DNA of 46,345 bases, taken from contig JAKFCW010000031.1 of the NCBI GenBank assembly GCA_036676455.1, positions 1 through 46,345 on the forward strand. The letters are read 5' to 3'. The translations under genes were made by a program, and so were the position numbers. Of this stretch, positions 18,116 to 28,703 are shown piece by piece. Position 1 is the first letter of the stretch, and each line of letters starts with the position of its first letter. The stretch is from UBA4093 sp036676455 (GTDB lineage: Bacteria; Cyanobacteriota; Sericytochromatia; S15B-MN24; UBA4093). A model generated the notes under the pieces. The model was not told the origin of the DNA, did no database searches, and was given only the letters and a program-made list of their open reading frames with translations.

Positions 18116-18897
18116 GGCATGACTCCTTTCAGGCGCTCGGAGAGGAAACGGGCGATCGCCTCGTTGACCGCTCCGGGCCGCTCGAGCATGGGCACGTGGC
18201 CAGCCCGCTCGATCATGGCGAGCGTGGCGTCGGGGATGCCCGCGACGAAGGCGTCTGCGTAGGCCGGGGGGATGATGCGATCGCCTTCTCCCCAGATTAC
18301 CAGGGTCGGAGCCTGGATCTCTCCGAGGCGATCCTGCATGTCGTGGCGCAGGGGCCCCGCGGTGAGGGTGAGCATGGTCTGACGCGCGCGGACTTGCTCG
18401 GGGCTTTGAACGAAGCGTTCGGCGATGTCGCCTCGCGAGGACGCGCGATAGTAGAGCCGGGCGGCGAACTCCTCGGGGGCGGCGTCCCGGGCGTGGAAGA
18501 TGGGAATGCCCGGCAGTTTGAGGCCTGAGGCGTTGACCAGCACCAGGCCGGCGACTCGCTCGGGGTGATCCAGGGCGAGCTGCATGGCCACGCGCCCCCC
18601 CATCGAGTTGCCGATCAGCACGGCCTGCGAGAGGCCGGCCTCGTCCAGCAAGGACAGGATGAAACCCGGGTAGTCGTCGATGCTGCGGATATTCTCGGGC
18701 AACGGGGTCTGCCCGTAGCCGGGAAGGTCGGGAGCGAGCACCCGGTAGCCGGGCTCGAAGCGGCGGAGCTGGTTGAACCAGACCTTCCCCGATCCCCCCG
18801 TGCCGTGCAGGAAGACCAACGCGGGACCCTCCCCGGCGCAAAGCACCCGGGTCGGGATGCCCTGGACGATCCAATCTTGCTTCGAGGTGCTGGCCAT
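18112..18897 (-). CDS. Alpha/beta hydrolase
   Basis: The 261-residue protein starts at ATG 18897 (GGGAGGAAA upstream). The alpha/beta hydrolase fold is clear: oxyanion-hole motif HGTGG (31-35), nucleophile elbow GNSMGG with S98, acid D206 in WGEGDRI and H234 in AGHVPML. There is no signal peptide, so it is cytoplasmic. The substrate cannot be inferred. It is the first gene of the hydrolase-DUF523-rhodanese operon. Confidence 0.88.
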   Translation of the reverse strand: MASTSKQDWIVQGIPTRVLCAGEGPALVFLHGTGGSGKVWFNQLRRFEPGYRVLAPDLPGYGQTPLPENIRSIDDYPGFILSLLDEAGLSQAVLIGNSMGGRVAMQLALDHPERVAGLVLVNASGLKLPGIPIFHARDAAPEEFAARLYYRASSRGDIAERFVQSPEQVRARQTMLTLTAGPLRHDMQDRLGEIQAPTLVIWGEGDRIIPPAYADAFVAGIPDATLAMIERAGHVPMLERPGAVNEAIARFLSERLKGVMP

Positions 18898-19029
18898 GCG
18901 TGTTTCCTCCCGCTCCGATTCTACACCACCGGGCGTTGTCGCCGCCGGAAACATGGGATAGGCTTGGGCCAACATCCACCGCCGGTGAGGGCATCAGGAC
19001 CACTGGAAACAGCCGGGAGGAGGTCGATC

Positions 19030-19290
19030 ATGGGAAAACGGGTCATCAGCGGAACGGGGGGCGGCGATCCGAACGTCATCATCGATCATGAGCGCGCGGC
19101 CTCGCTGATCGACGAGAACCCCGGGTGGGAGTCGGAGGCGGCCTTCCGGCACCATGAGCGCTCGCTGGCCGAAGAGCCCGAGCTTTCGCCCAACCAGACC
19201 ATTCCGGGGCCCATGGAGAACCGGGAAGAGCCGGCGCTGCACTTCGAGCAGCTGGGCTTCCGCGAGCCCACGGATCACTCCTCCTCTTAA
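19030..19290 (+). CDS. Small acidic hypothetical protein
   Basis: An 86-residue, acidic, Glu/Pro-rich protein with no membrane segment or cysteine. A GGAGGAGG five bases before ATG 19030 and a strong terminator after the stop support a real single-gene transcript. I do not recognise the family. Confidence 0.6.
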   Translation: MGKRVISGTGGGDPNVIIDHERAASLIDENPGWESEAAFRHHERSLAEEPELSPNQTIPGPMENREEPALHFEQLGFREPTDHSSS

Positions 19291-19314
19291 TCCGGTTCAT
19301 CCGGGATTTTCGCC

Positions 19315-19342
19315 AGGCGGCGCCCCCGAGGGGGCGCCGCCT
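19315..19342 (+). terminator. Hairpin terminator
   Basis: AGGCGGCGCCCC pairs with GGGGCGCCGCCT around a CGAG loop. The stem is very strong and the T tract is weak (TCCTC). Confidence 0.65.
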
Positions 19343-19381
19343 TCCTCATGCGTCCCACCGTTCCGCTCGCCGACGCGGGGC

Positions 19382-19589
19382 TTGTCGGGAAAGGTTAAGG
19401 GTTTTATACTGGCGATTAACCTAAGCTTAACTCGGTCCTCGGAAGCCCGCGCCTGGCGCGGATCCGCTATCAGGTTAACCAGAACCTAGCCAAAAATTAG
19501 CCGGGCTTTGACCCCAGGCACGTCAGCGCGCGGGGAGATCGGGCGATAGAGAGTTAACGGCTTGTGAAAGCCGAGGAGGGGGAATCGCC
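19382..19589 (+). promoter_or_regulatory. Promoter and long leader of the lipoprotein gene at 19590
   Basis: TTGTCG (19382-19387), 17-base spacer and TATACT (19405-19410) form a good promoter. The leader is then about 170 bases and contains at least five GTTAA/TTAAC words (for example 19415, 19474 and 19554), which can pair with each other. Such a long AT-punctuated leader in GC-rich DNA could hold a regulatory RNA structure or a protein-binding cluster. I recognise no riboswitch. Confidence 0.55.
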
Positions 19590-20606
19590 ATGCTGCTTAG
19601 AACCAAGTTGCTTGCCGGTGCCATGGCGCTTGTATCGCTGCTGGCCTCGGGCTGCGGCCAAACTCCGACGGCTCCACCCACTGACAAGGGCGACAAGATC
19701 GTCATGAAGATCCCCCAGGGGCGCGTGACGGGCTTCTACACCAAGAACGTGATCTACCGGGTCGACGAGGACATCGTCATCGGCATGCCCAACATGAATG
19801 CCGACATCCAGGTCTACGAGCCCAACCAGCCGTTCATTCCCGCCAACCGCGACGACTACGTCGTGCGGGTCCACACCGCGGACTTCGTCATCGAAGAAGA
19901 CGACATGGCGAAGATCTTCAACAAGTACGAACTCACCTACCCCGGCTGCCCGCTCAGCGACCTCTCCATCGAGGCCAAGCAGGGCAAGCTGAAGATGTCC
20001 GGCACCATGCGCAAGGGCATTCCGCTTCCCTTCGAGATGGAAGGCTCGTTGCGCCCCAACGGCAAGGGGCAGGTCGTGCTCACGCCCGATTCCGTCAAGT
20101 CCGCCGGCATCCCGGTCAAGGGCCTGATGAACCTGATCGGCCTCGAGGTCGCGAACCTCATGAACTCCCGCCCCAACGGCGGCATGAAGATCGACGGCAA
20201 CGACATCATCATCTATCCGGATAAGCTTCTGCCCGCTCCGGCCATCAACGGCTTCGTCTCCGGGGTGCGGGTCGAGCCCGGCAAGGTCATCATGGTCTTC
20301 GACGACCAGGTCCGCCGCGACGTTCCCGCCCTTCCCGAGCCCTGGGCCAAGAACTGGATCCTCATGCACGGCGGCAACGTCCTCATCAACAGCCACCTGA
20401 TCCTCGACGCCTCGCTGCAGATGATCGACCTGAACCCCCAGGACCCCATGCACTACTACATGCCGCTCTACCGCGAGCAGCTCGAGGCCGGCTTCACGGT
20501 CGCGACCAAGAACTCCACCATCGCCTACCTGCCGGATCTTTACGACATCTATGCTCCGCTGCCCCGCTATCGCCCCCAGATGCCGGGCTCACCGGGCGCC
20601 TACTAG
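19590..20606 (+). CDS. Lipoprotein, DUF2993/LmeA-like pattern
   Basis: The 338-residue protein has a signal peptide with lipobox LLASGC. The central part (about 125-225) has paired segments typical of DUF2993/LmeA-like lipid-binding proteins: GKLKMSGTMRKGIPLPFEME, then LTPDSVKSAGIPV and a two-residue-periodic strand. The C-terminal half ends in a Tyr/Pro-rich tail. An envelope lipid-handling role is possible but weakly supported. Its stop codon overlaps that of the convergent permease in the shared tetramer CTAG (20603-20606). A GAGGAGGGGG precedes the start. Confidence 0.6.
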   Translation: MLLRTKLLAGAMALVSLLASGCGQTPTAPPTDKGDKIVMKIPQGRVTGFYTKNVIYRVDEDIVIGMPNMNADIQVYEPNQPFIPANRDDYVVRVHTADFVIEEDDMAKIFNKYELTYPGCPLSDLSIEAKQGKLKMSGTMRKGIPLPFEMEGSLRPNGKGQVVLTPDSVKSAGIPVKGLMNLIGLEVANLMNSRPNGGMKIDGNDIIIYPDKLLPAPAINGFVSGVRVEPGKVIMVFDDQVRRDVPALPEPWAKNWILMHGGNVLINSHLILDASLQMIDLNPQDPMHYYMPLYREQLEAGFTVATKNSTIAYLPDLYDIYAPLPRYRPQMPGSPGAY

Positions 20607-21373
20607 GAGATTATCTCGTAGACCATCTTCACGGCCGTCACCAGAATGGTGGCGGCCAAAATCTTGCGCAGCACGCCCACCGGCAAGCGGTGGCTGAGCC
20701 TGGCTCCCATCGGAGCGCCGGCGAGGGCGCCCAGGACCAGGAAGAGGGATTCCTGCCAGGGGATCTGGTGGGCCATGGCCTTGCCGAGCGTCCCCATGAC
20801 GCCGGCGACGGCGACCACGGCGATCGAGGTCCCGATGACCAGGCGGATCGGCAGCCGGAAGACGGCGGTCAGCAGGGGAATCATCAGGATGCCGCCGCCG
20901 ATCCCGACCAGCCCGGAGGCCAGCCCGACTCCCAGGGCAAGCAACGCCGCGAGATCGATCTTGAAGCCCTCCGGGACCTCCGTCGCGTCGTCGTTGCCGC
21001 GCGCCGGGATCAGCATCAGGCCCGAGGCGACGATCGCGAGGCCTGCGAAGACGAGCGTGAGCACGGATTCGGGAACGAAGCCCGAGGCGAGGCCTCCGGC
21101 GATCGCCCCGATCCCCACGGCGATTCCCAGCGGCACGGCCAGCTCCCGGGGCACCGATCCGCGCTTCGCATGCGCGCGGACGCCCAGCAGCGAGGCGGCC
21201 AGCACCTGGACCATGCTCATCCCCACCGCCTGGGACGTGCTGAACGCGGAGAGGCCCAGGAGGGGCGGGAGGTAGAGGACCATCGGAACCAGGATCACGC
21301 CCCCGCCGATCCCCAGCAAGCCCGAGGCAAAGGCCCCCACGATGCCGATCGCCACCAAGAGCAGTTCCGTCAT
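20603..21373 (-). CDS. TSUP (TauE/SafE) family membrane permease
   Basis: The 256-residue protein has about eight membrane helices in two repeats. Each repeat opens with a glycine-rich signature, SGLLGIGGGVILVPM near the N-terminus and SGLVGIGGGILMIPL in the middle. That is diagnostic of the TauE/SafE sulfite/sulfonate exporter family. The transported anion is unknown. ATG 21373 has GAGGAGAA upstream. It sits in the inner membrane and ends convergently with the lipoprotein gene. Confidence 0.9.
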   Translation of the reverse strand: MTELLLVAIGIVGAFASGLLGIGGGVILVPMVLYLPPLLGLSAFSTSQAVGMSMVQVLAASLLGVRAHAKRGSVPRELAVPLGIAVGIGAIAGGLASGFVPESVLTLVFAGLAIVASGLMLIPARGNDDATEVPEGFKIDLAALLALGVGLASGLVGIGGGILMIPLLTAVFRLPIRLVIGTSIAVVAVAGVMGTLGKAMAHQIPWQESLFLVLGALAGAPMGARLSHRLPVGVLRKILAATILVTAVKMVYEIIS

Positions 21374-21461
21374 GTCCGTTCTCCTCGTCCAAGCCTCGCG
21401 CGCCTCAGCCCCCATGATACCCCTTGCTTGCGCCCCCTTGCGCGAGGCCGGGGAAGGCCGT

Positions 21462-22613
21462 ATGCTCGAAGTCATGCACCCCTTCGTCGGCGACAAGCCC
21501 CGCAGAACCCCCGCTTCCCGCCTCAGGCCCCGCATGGTCGCAGGCGGCCTCGGCCTCGGCACGCTCTGCCTGCTCGGCATGCTCGTCTACCACCCCTTCT
21601 CCGGGAGCGTCTGGCCGCTTCCCGCCAACAGCGCACCCGACCATGCGCAGCATCCTCCGGAGCTGGTCTGGGGCGTTTCCTGGCATCCCGAGCGTCTCAT
21701 GGATCAACCGGGCGGCTACAAGCCCCAGCTCGAGGCCGTGACGGACCTGGGAGTCGGGCTGGTTCGCTTCGACGTCCACTGGAACCGCATGCAGCCCAGA
21801 GCGGATCAGCCCCTCAGCCTCGACGAGGTGCCTTATTACCGCGCGCTCATCGCGGACGCCAAGGCCAAGGGCCTGCAGATCAAGGTCAATCTCGGCGGCT
21901 ACCCGGCCTGGGCCGTGGAGCTGGTCAAATCGGACCCAGACGCCTTCTTTGCACGCTACCGGCCTTACGTGAAGGCCGTCGTGGCCGAGCTGGGGACCGA
22001 GGTGGACTACTACCAGATGGGCAACGAGTTCAACACCATCCTGGATCCCATCCCGGAAAGCCTGGACGGGCGCCTCTTCAAGGAGGCGCGCGCGGAGATC
22101 GATGCCGCCAAGGCGCAGCGGCCGCTCTGGAAGGTCAAGACGGTCATCAACGCGTGCGACACCTTCTACCTGCCCTGGCGCGACGACCTGGAGCGCGTGC
22201 TGGTGGAGGCGGCGGAGGCGATCGACGTGATCGGCTACGACTTCTACCCCGGCAACTACTCGCACCCGCATGACTGGAGTGCGTGGCAGACGATCGATTA
22301 CCTTGCGAGCGTCATGGAGCGCTACGACAAGGAGGGGGCGATCTGCGAGACCGGCTGCCCCGCGTTCCTCGGCGAGGGGCGGCAGGCGCGCTGGATCGCG
22401 GAGTCCGCGCGGGCCCTGCGGCGGGAGATTGCCCAGAGCCCGGCGCGCGATCGCTTCAGGTTCGCGGTCTTCTACGAGCTGGCGGACGATCCGCATGTCA
22501 AGGCGTGGCCGCCTCCGACCGAGAACTCGTTTGGTCTCGTGGCCGCGGATGGCCGGCGCAAGCCCGGTTTCGAGGCATTCCGCCAGGTGATTGATCCAGG
22601 AGGTGGAAGGTGA
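21462..22613 (+). CDS. Membrane-anchored clan GH-A glycoside hydrolase-like protein
   Basis: The 383-residue product (start ATG 21462; ATG 21474 is possible) has a basic N-terminus and one membrane helix (about 25-44), so it is probably anchored outside the cytoplasm. The rest fits a (beta/alpha)8 glycosidase of clan A: RFDVHWNRMQP, YYQMGNEFNT with acid/base E189, VIGYDFYPGNY, and AICETGCPAF with nucleophile E296. Specificity cannot be read. The stop overlaps the start of the next gene (GTGA), so translation is coupled. Confidence 0.75.
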   Translation: MLEVMHPFVGDKPRRTPASRLRPRMVAGGLGLGTLCLLGMLVYHPFSGSVWPLPANSAPDHAQHPPELVWGVSWHPERLMDQPGGYKPQLEAVTDLGVGLVRFDVHWNRMQPRADQPLSLDEVPYYRALIADAKAKGLQIKVNLGGYPAWAVELVKSDPDAFFARYRPYVKAVVAELGTEVDYYQMGNEFNTILDPIPESLDGRLFKEARAEIDAAKAQRPLWKVKTVINACDTFYLPWRDDLERVLVEAAEAIDVIGYDFYPGNYSHPHDWSAWQTIDYLASVMERYDKEGAICETGCPAFLGEGRQARWIAESARALRREIAQSPARDRFRFAVFYELADDPHVKAWPPPTENSFGLVAADGRRKPGFEAFRQVIDPGGGR

Positions 22614-22807
22614 ACTTCGAGACGGTGTACCGCGCGCTCAACGAGGCCATCCGGCTGGGGCCGCACCAGCAGATCGCCCTGGTTCAGGCGGTCGACGAGG
22701 CCTACTCCCTGATGGAGGACGAGCTGCTCACCGACGAGCAGGTGCTCTCGTTGAAGGTGCTGATCTCCCATGCCGAAGGCTTGATTGGCCGCTACTTCGG
22801 CATGTAG
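22610..22807 (+). CDS. Small helical protein coupled to the glycosidase
   Basis: A 65-residue, all-helical, acidic protein. Its GTG start (22610) overlaps the TGA of the glycosidase and has AGGAGGTGG just upstream. No family recognised. Its last codons lie in a 25-bp tandem duplication. Confidence 0.65.
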   Translation: MNFETVYRALNEAIRLGPHQQIALVQAVDEAYSLMEDELLTDEQVLSLKVLISHAEGLIGRYFGM

Positions 22808-22850
22808 CCCGGAGATTTCCTTCAGCATGTAGCCCGGAGATTTCCTTCAG
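22801..22850. repeat. Exact 25-bp tandem duplication over a stop codon
   Basis: The unit 22801-22825, beginning CATGTAGCCCGG, is repeated without change at 22826-22850. The first copy contains the last codon (ATG) and the TAG stop of the small gene, so the duplication left the reading frame intact. Confidence 0.9.
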
Positions 22851-22931
22851 CCATTCGTCCGTGGACCCATGCCCTCCTGCCGCTTACCGTGAGGGAGTGC
22901 CTGCAGCAACGAAGGCGCTGAGGAGAACACC

Positions 22932-23414
22932 ATGCGCGTCATCACGGGCGGATTCCCTCGCAAGACCCTGCACCGGCTGGGGGCGGGGCTGACCCTGCTG
23001 CTCCTGGCGGCCTGCGAGGGCGGCGGGACCGTCGGCGGGCCCAACCCGCAGCAGAACCCGATCATCACGCGCTTCGAGGTCTATGCGAACCCCCAGGCTC
23101 CAGGCACGGGGCCCTTCGAGATCCTGGCACAGGCGAGCGGGGAGGGCGTGCTGCAGTTTACCTGGAGTGCGACCGGCGGGCTGCTTTCGGTGGCGAGCGA
23201 CAGCGCGACGGCATCCAGTGCCTTCCTGGTCCCGGCTTTCAGCGCCTGGCAGCCGCCTGATCGCTTTGGCATCTACGAGGTCTCGCTCGTCGTGACGGAC
23301 TCGGGAGGCGGCGCGTACCGCCGGATCGCTCGCTTCGAGGTCGATCGCGACCAGACGCGCATCCTCGCTCCTCGCCCGGCCCAGGTGCCGGCGAGCGATC
23401 CCTGGGGCTTCTAA
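22932..23414 (+). CDS. Lipoprotein with immunoglobulin/PKD-like domain
   Basis: A 160-residue protein with a signal peptide and lipobox LLAAC (about residue 28). A Gly/Asn-rich spacer leads to one beta domain (about 45-140) with the PKD/Ig pattern: ITRFEVYANP, LQFTWSATGG, YEVSLVVTDSGG. The family mediates surface interactions. AGGAGA is five bases before ATG 22932. Confidence 0.75.
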   Translation: MRVITGGFPRKTLHRLGAGLTLLLLAACEGGGTVGGPNPQQNPIITRFEVYANPQAPGTGPFEILAQASGEGVLQFTWSATGGLLSVASDSATASSAFLVPAFSAWQPPDRFGIYEVSLVVTDSGGGAYRRIARFEVDRDQTRILAPRPAQVPASDPWGF

Positions 23415-23470
23415 AAAACAGGCAATCTGGGAATATAACCTTTTGCACCCTCACTTGCCGGGAGAGAAAC

Positions 23471-24856
23471 GTGGATCCGATCGTTCTCAAGGAATTCCTG
23501 ATCGTGCTCGGAGTGACCGTCGGCCTGGTGGTCGGCGTCAATCTCCTTCACTTCATACGCCACCGCACCGGCCTCCAGTTCAAGCTGGCCGTCATCACGG
23601 CGCCCCTGTTGCTCACCGTGACGCCTGCCGGGTGGATGATCGGCAAGTACGGCCTCAATCCCAAGATCATCGTCATCGCGGCCGTGCTCGCGCTGCTGGC
23701 GGCAGCCTTCAAGGACTACGCGACCCGGCGCTGGGTGATCCGCCCGATCCAGGCCCTGAAGACCTACAGCCAGGAGATTTCCCAAGGCAATCTCGGGGCC
23801 TCGCTCGAGCTTTCGCAGCGCGACGAGATGGGCGAGATGGCCGCCACCCTGCGCACCATGTGCGCCAAGCTGCAGGGCATCATGACCGAGGTGCGCCTGG
23901 CCTCGGATACCGTCGCGTCCGCCGCCGAGCAGACCCACGCCCGGATCCGGGAAACCTCCGAGGCCATGAGCCAGCTCGGCGCGCGCACCCATCACGTCGC
24001 CCATTCGGCCGAGGTGCTCACCGGTGACGTCTCCCGCACCACCGCCCTCATGCAGGAGATCATCACCAGCATCCAGGGGGTGGCCCAGACCGCCGAGGAG
24101 ACCTCCGAGGTCAAGTCGCTCGCCTCTCAGGCCGCCGAGACCGGAAGCTCGGCCGTCTCCAAGACGGTCCAGGCCATGGGCGGCATCGAGCAGTCCATGC
24201 TCCGGATCGTCGCGGTCATCGAGGAGCTGGGCCGCAGCTCGGCCGAGATCGGCACGATCATGGGCCTGATCGACGGCATCGCCAAGAAGACCAACCTCCT
24301 GGCCCTCAACGCCGCCATCGAGGCCGCCCGGGCCGGCGAGCACGGCAAGGGCTTCGCGGTCGTCGCCGATGAGGTTCGCCGCCTCGCCGAGCACTCCGCG
24401 CAGGCCACCGGGGACTCGGCAAAGCTGCTCCTCGAGATCCAGAACCAGATCGACGAGGCCCTCCTGCTGACGCGTCATGGCAGCGACTCCATCCAGGGCG
24501 GCATGGCCCTGGCGCAGTCCACGGGCACCGCCCTCGACCACATCGTCGACTCCATGAGCCGGGTGGCCGATCGCCTCGAGGAGATCCGAGTGGCCACCCG
24601 AGCGCAAGCCTCCAGCGGCAACGGCATCCTGCGCTCCGTCGAGTCGATGACCCGCCTGACGCAGCAGGTCTCCTCGGCCACCTCGGAGCAGGAACGCGAG
24701 GGCTCCCGCATGCAAGGCGCTCTCGGGGATATCTACAAGATGGGCGCGAGTCTGCAGCAGGAGGCCGAAACCCTGCGCGAGGCGATCGCCTTCTTCAAAC
24801 ACGACGAGCGACGGCGCACGATCCCGCAGTCCCTGCCCGCCCTTCGCAGGGATTGA
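23471..24856 (+). CDS. Methyl-accepting chemotaxis protein without a ligand-binding domain
   Basis: The 461-residue protein starts at GTG 23471 (GGGAGAGAAA). Three hydrophobic segments (about 5-25, 38-58, 65-82) are joined by loops of only about 10 residues, so there is no periplasmic sensor domain. A HAMP domain (about 87-135) opens with RWVIRPIQALKTYSQ. The signalling hairpin tip, NLLALNAAIEAARAGEHGKG at about 275-294, is canonical for CheA/CheW binding. No C-terminal CheR/CheB tether pentapeptide is seen. It may sense membrane state or energy, or work with a partner. No che genes are in the window. Confidence 0.9.
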   Translation: MDPIVLKEFLIVLGVTVGLVVGVNLLHFIRHRTGLQFKLAVITAPLLLTVTPAGWMIGKYGLNPKIIVIAAVLALLAAAFKDYATRRWVIRPIQALKTYSQEISQGNLGASLELSQRDEMGEMAATLRTMCAKLQGIMTEVRLASDTVASAAEQTHARIRETSEAMSQLGARTHHVAHSAEVLTGDVSRTTALMQEIITSIQGVAQTAEETSEVKSLASQAAETGSSAVSKTVQAMGGIEQSMLRIVAVIEELGRSSAEIGTIMGLIDGIAKKTNLLALNAAIEAARAGEHGKGFAVVADEVRRLAEHSAQATGDSAKLLLEIQNQIDEALLLTRHGSDSIQGGMALAQSTGTALDHIVDSMSRVADRLEEIRVATRAQASSGNGILRSVESMTRLTQQVSSATSEQEREGSRMQGALGDIYKMGASLQQEAETLREAIAFFKHDERRRTIPQSLPALRRD

Positions 24857-24952
24857 CGAAATAAAACTTCATAAAGTAGAATTCCTTTGACGCTTGCATC
24901 CTTGCCGTCCCCCGGGATCGCGCTGGGAAGGGCCAGGAAAGGAGTTTCGACG

Positions 24953-25153
24953 ATGGTGTTGATCTTAGCCGCCGGCTTCTTGATGGTGGGGGGCGTGCTC
25001 GGTTTCGCCCTCTGCGCACTCTTCGCGGGAACGGCCCTCAGCCATTCCAACTCCGAGCTCGAAAGCGCCAAGGCGCAAGTCGAGATCCTCAAGACCCTCC
25101 TGGAGGAGGGCAAATCCACCTTCAAGGAGTTGGCGCCCGCGCCCTCCCCTTGA
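24953..25153 (+). CDS. Small membrane protein with coiled-coil tail
   Basis: A 66-residue protein with one N-terminal membrane helix (about 2-29) and a soluble helix (SELESAKAQVEILKTLLEEG) that can form a coiled coil. ATG 24953 has AAAGGAG eight bases upstream and a strong terminator follows. It could be an accessory to the chemoreceptor just upstream; that is inference. Confidence 0.6.
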   Translation: MVLILAAGFLMVGGVLGFALCALFAGTALSHSNSELESAKAQVEILKTLLEEGKSTFKELAPAPSP

Positions 25154-25178
25154 ACCCGCGTCCGCGCCGCCGCTTCAG

Positions 25179-25219
25179 CGACCTGGAGGCTCTCTTGCCT
25201 CCAGGTCGCGCGTTTTTTT
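25179..25219 (+). terminator. Intrinsic terminator
   Basis: A 12-bp stem CGACCTGGAGGC / GCCTCCAGGTCG, loop TCTCTT, then CGCG and seven T (25213-25219). Confidence 0.95.
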
Positions 25220-25334
25220 GCTCCTCGAGACGGTGGTTTTGCTGATTCCGTCTGACGTGACCCCGTTTTGGGGCTGGACAGCGGACAAGCATTCGTAGCA
25301 AAATCAAGATGCCGTCAATGAGGATGCAAGGCCG

Positions 25335-26918
<1,584 letters not shown>

Positions 26919-26921
26919 CCG

Positions 26922-28412
26922 ATGGCTCCGCCTGCGCCCTTGCCGAACCTTGCGGATGCCTTGCTCGCCCTGATCGACCTCAGCTCCGACGCGATGCTCC
27001 TGAAGGACCTGGACGGACGCTACCTCTACGTGAACGCCATGGGCCGCGCGATCCTTGGCGACAAGGCAGACGCGGCGATTGGCCGGGAGCCGGCCGAGGT
27101 CTTCGGAACTGAAATGGGCCGCCTGGCGTACGAGACCGATCAGGCGGTCATCACGCAAGGGACGCCCGTGGCCTATGACATGGAGACTCCCGACGCGACG
27201 GGCCGCCTGCGGGCCTACTCGGTCACGAAGTCCCTCTACCGAGGGCCGGACGGGGAGCCGGCGGGACTGCTGTGCATCCTGCGGGAGATCTCGCACCGCC
27301 GCGATGCCGAGAACAACCTCCAGAAGAGCGAGTCTCGCTTCAAGCGCCTGCTCGAGGCCACGTTCGAGGGCATGGCGCTCCACGAAAACGGCGTCATCCT
27401 CGAGGCCAACGAGGGCCTCGCGCGGATTCTCGGCGTTCCGCTCGACGAGCTGATTGGCATGAACGTCATCGCGCTCGCGATTCCGGAGCACCGCGAGGTC
27501 ATCCTTCAGCACATCCGCAGCGGCTACGATCGTCCCTACGAGGTCGAGGGCCTCCGTCCGGACGGCTCCCGGTTCCACGTCGAGCTGCTGGCGCAGCCGT
27601 ACTTTCACCAGGGCCGCTGGCTGCGGGTCGCCGCGTTCCGTGAGATCACCGAGCGCAAGCGGCTCGAGGCCACCCTGAAGGAGCAGAACGAGAAGCTCAA
27701 GGAGCTCGACCGCCTCAAGAACGGCTTCATCAGCTCGGTTTCGCACGAGCTGCGCACCCCCCTGGCCTCGATCATGGGGTACTCGGAGTTCCTGGAGGAC
27801 GAGGTTTCAGGCTCGCTCAACCCCGATCAGCAGGCCTTCGTTCGGCAGATCTCCGAGGGAGCCCGCAGGCTCCAACTGCTGGTGGACGACCTGCTCGATT
27901 TCGCGCGCTTCGATTCGGGATCCTTCCGGATCTACCCGCGGGAGGCCGATCTCGCCGAGAAGGTCTTGGAGATCGTGGACAGCCTTCAGCCCCTCGCCTG
28001 CGAGGCGGGCCTTCGCCTGGAGGCAAGGCATCCCGGCGAGGCGTTGCCGCTTGGCTTCGACCCCGAGCGCATCGGCCAGGTGCTCATGAACCTCCTGGGC
28101 AATGCCATCAAGTTCACGCCCCGCGGGGGAATGGTCGAGGTCCGCATCCTGCCGGGCCCCGAGGAGGTCCGCATCGAGGTGCAGGACAGCGGGATCGGCA
28201 TCGCCGATGCGAACCTGCCCATGCTCTTCCAGAAGTTCTTTCAGATAGACCCCAGCACCACCCGCGAGAAAGGCGGGGCGGGGCTGGGGCTGTCGATCTC
28301 GAAGGCCTTGATCGAGGCGCATGGCGGCCGCATCGGGGTGGAGAGCGACCTGGGAAGCGGCTCGACCTTCTGGTTCACCCTCCCGCTCAGCGCTCCGGCC
28401 TTTCAACTCTAG
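26922..28412 (+). CDS. Soluble PAS-sensor histidine kinase (second of the tandem pair)
   Basis: The 496-residue product again lacks membrane helices. Two PAS domains (about 10-125 and 136-245) differ clearly from those of the first kinase. The core from ELDRLKNGF onward is near-identical in pattern: H275 in SVSHELRTPLASIM, NLLGNAIKFTPRGG, DSGIGIA, and the shared segment QIDPSTTREKGGAGLGLS. The two kinases could form heterodimers and integrate two signals. Its stop shares the tetramer CTAG (28409-28412) with the convergent glutaredoxin-like gene. Confidence 0.92.
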   Translation: MAPPAPLPNLADALLALIDLSSDAMLLKDLDGRYLYVNAMGRAILGDKADAAIGREPAEVFGTEMGRLAYETDQAVITQGTPVAYDMETPDATGRLRAYSVTKSLYRGPDGEPAGLLCILREISHRRDAENNLQKSESRFKRLLEATFEGMALHENGVILEANEGLARILGVPLDELIGMNVIALAIPEHREVILQHIRSGYDRPYEVEGLRPDGSRFHVELLAQPYFHQGRWLRVAAFREITERKRLEATLKEQNEKLKELDRLKNGFISSVSHELRTPLASIMGYSEFLEDEVSGSLNPDQQAFVRQISEGARRLQLLVDDLLDFARFDSGSFRIYPREADLAEKVLEIVDSLQPLACEAGLRLEARHPGEALPLGFDPERIGQVLMNLLGNAIKFTPRGGMVEVRILPGPEEVRIEVQDSGIGIADANLPMLFQKFFQIDPSTTREKGGAGLGLSISKALIEAHGGRIGVESDLGSGSTFWFTLPLSAPAFQL

Positions 28413-28693
28413 GGGCGGTAGTCCAGCGCGGCGAGGCTGTCGCGCTCCAGCGGCTCGCCCCTCAGCGCCTTGCGCAGCCAGAACTCGGTGACCTTGCCCG
28501 CCATCACCTCCCGCCCGTCGAGGGCGATCACGGGGATGGCGTAGCGGTAGCGCTCGAAGAGCTCCGAGTTCTGCGAGATGTCCACTTCCTCGATCTCCAG
28601 CGGCACGTCCCGGGCCACCCGTTCCACGAGCAGCTTGGCCTTGTCGCAGAGCGAGCAGCCGGGACCCGAGAAGATCGTCAGCCGGACGGACAT
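28409..28693 (-). CDS. Glutaredoxin-family thiol-disulfide protein
   Basis: The 94-residue thioredoxin-fold protein begins RLTIFSGPGCSLCDKAK, with the redox pair C13-x-x-C16 after the first strand. It keeps the cis-proline segment (YAIPVIALDG). This is the glutaredoxin-like DUF836 type of cytoplasmic dithiol protein. It starts 10 bases after the stop of the lipoprotein gene and is co-transcribed with it. Confidence 0.85.
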   Translation of the reverse strand: MSVRLTIFSGPGCSLCDKAKLLVERVARDVPLEIEEVDISQNSELFERYRYAIPVIALDGREVMAGKVTEFWLRKALRGEPLERDSLAALDYRP

Positions 28694-28703
28694 TCCGGTC
28701 GTC

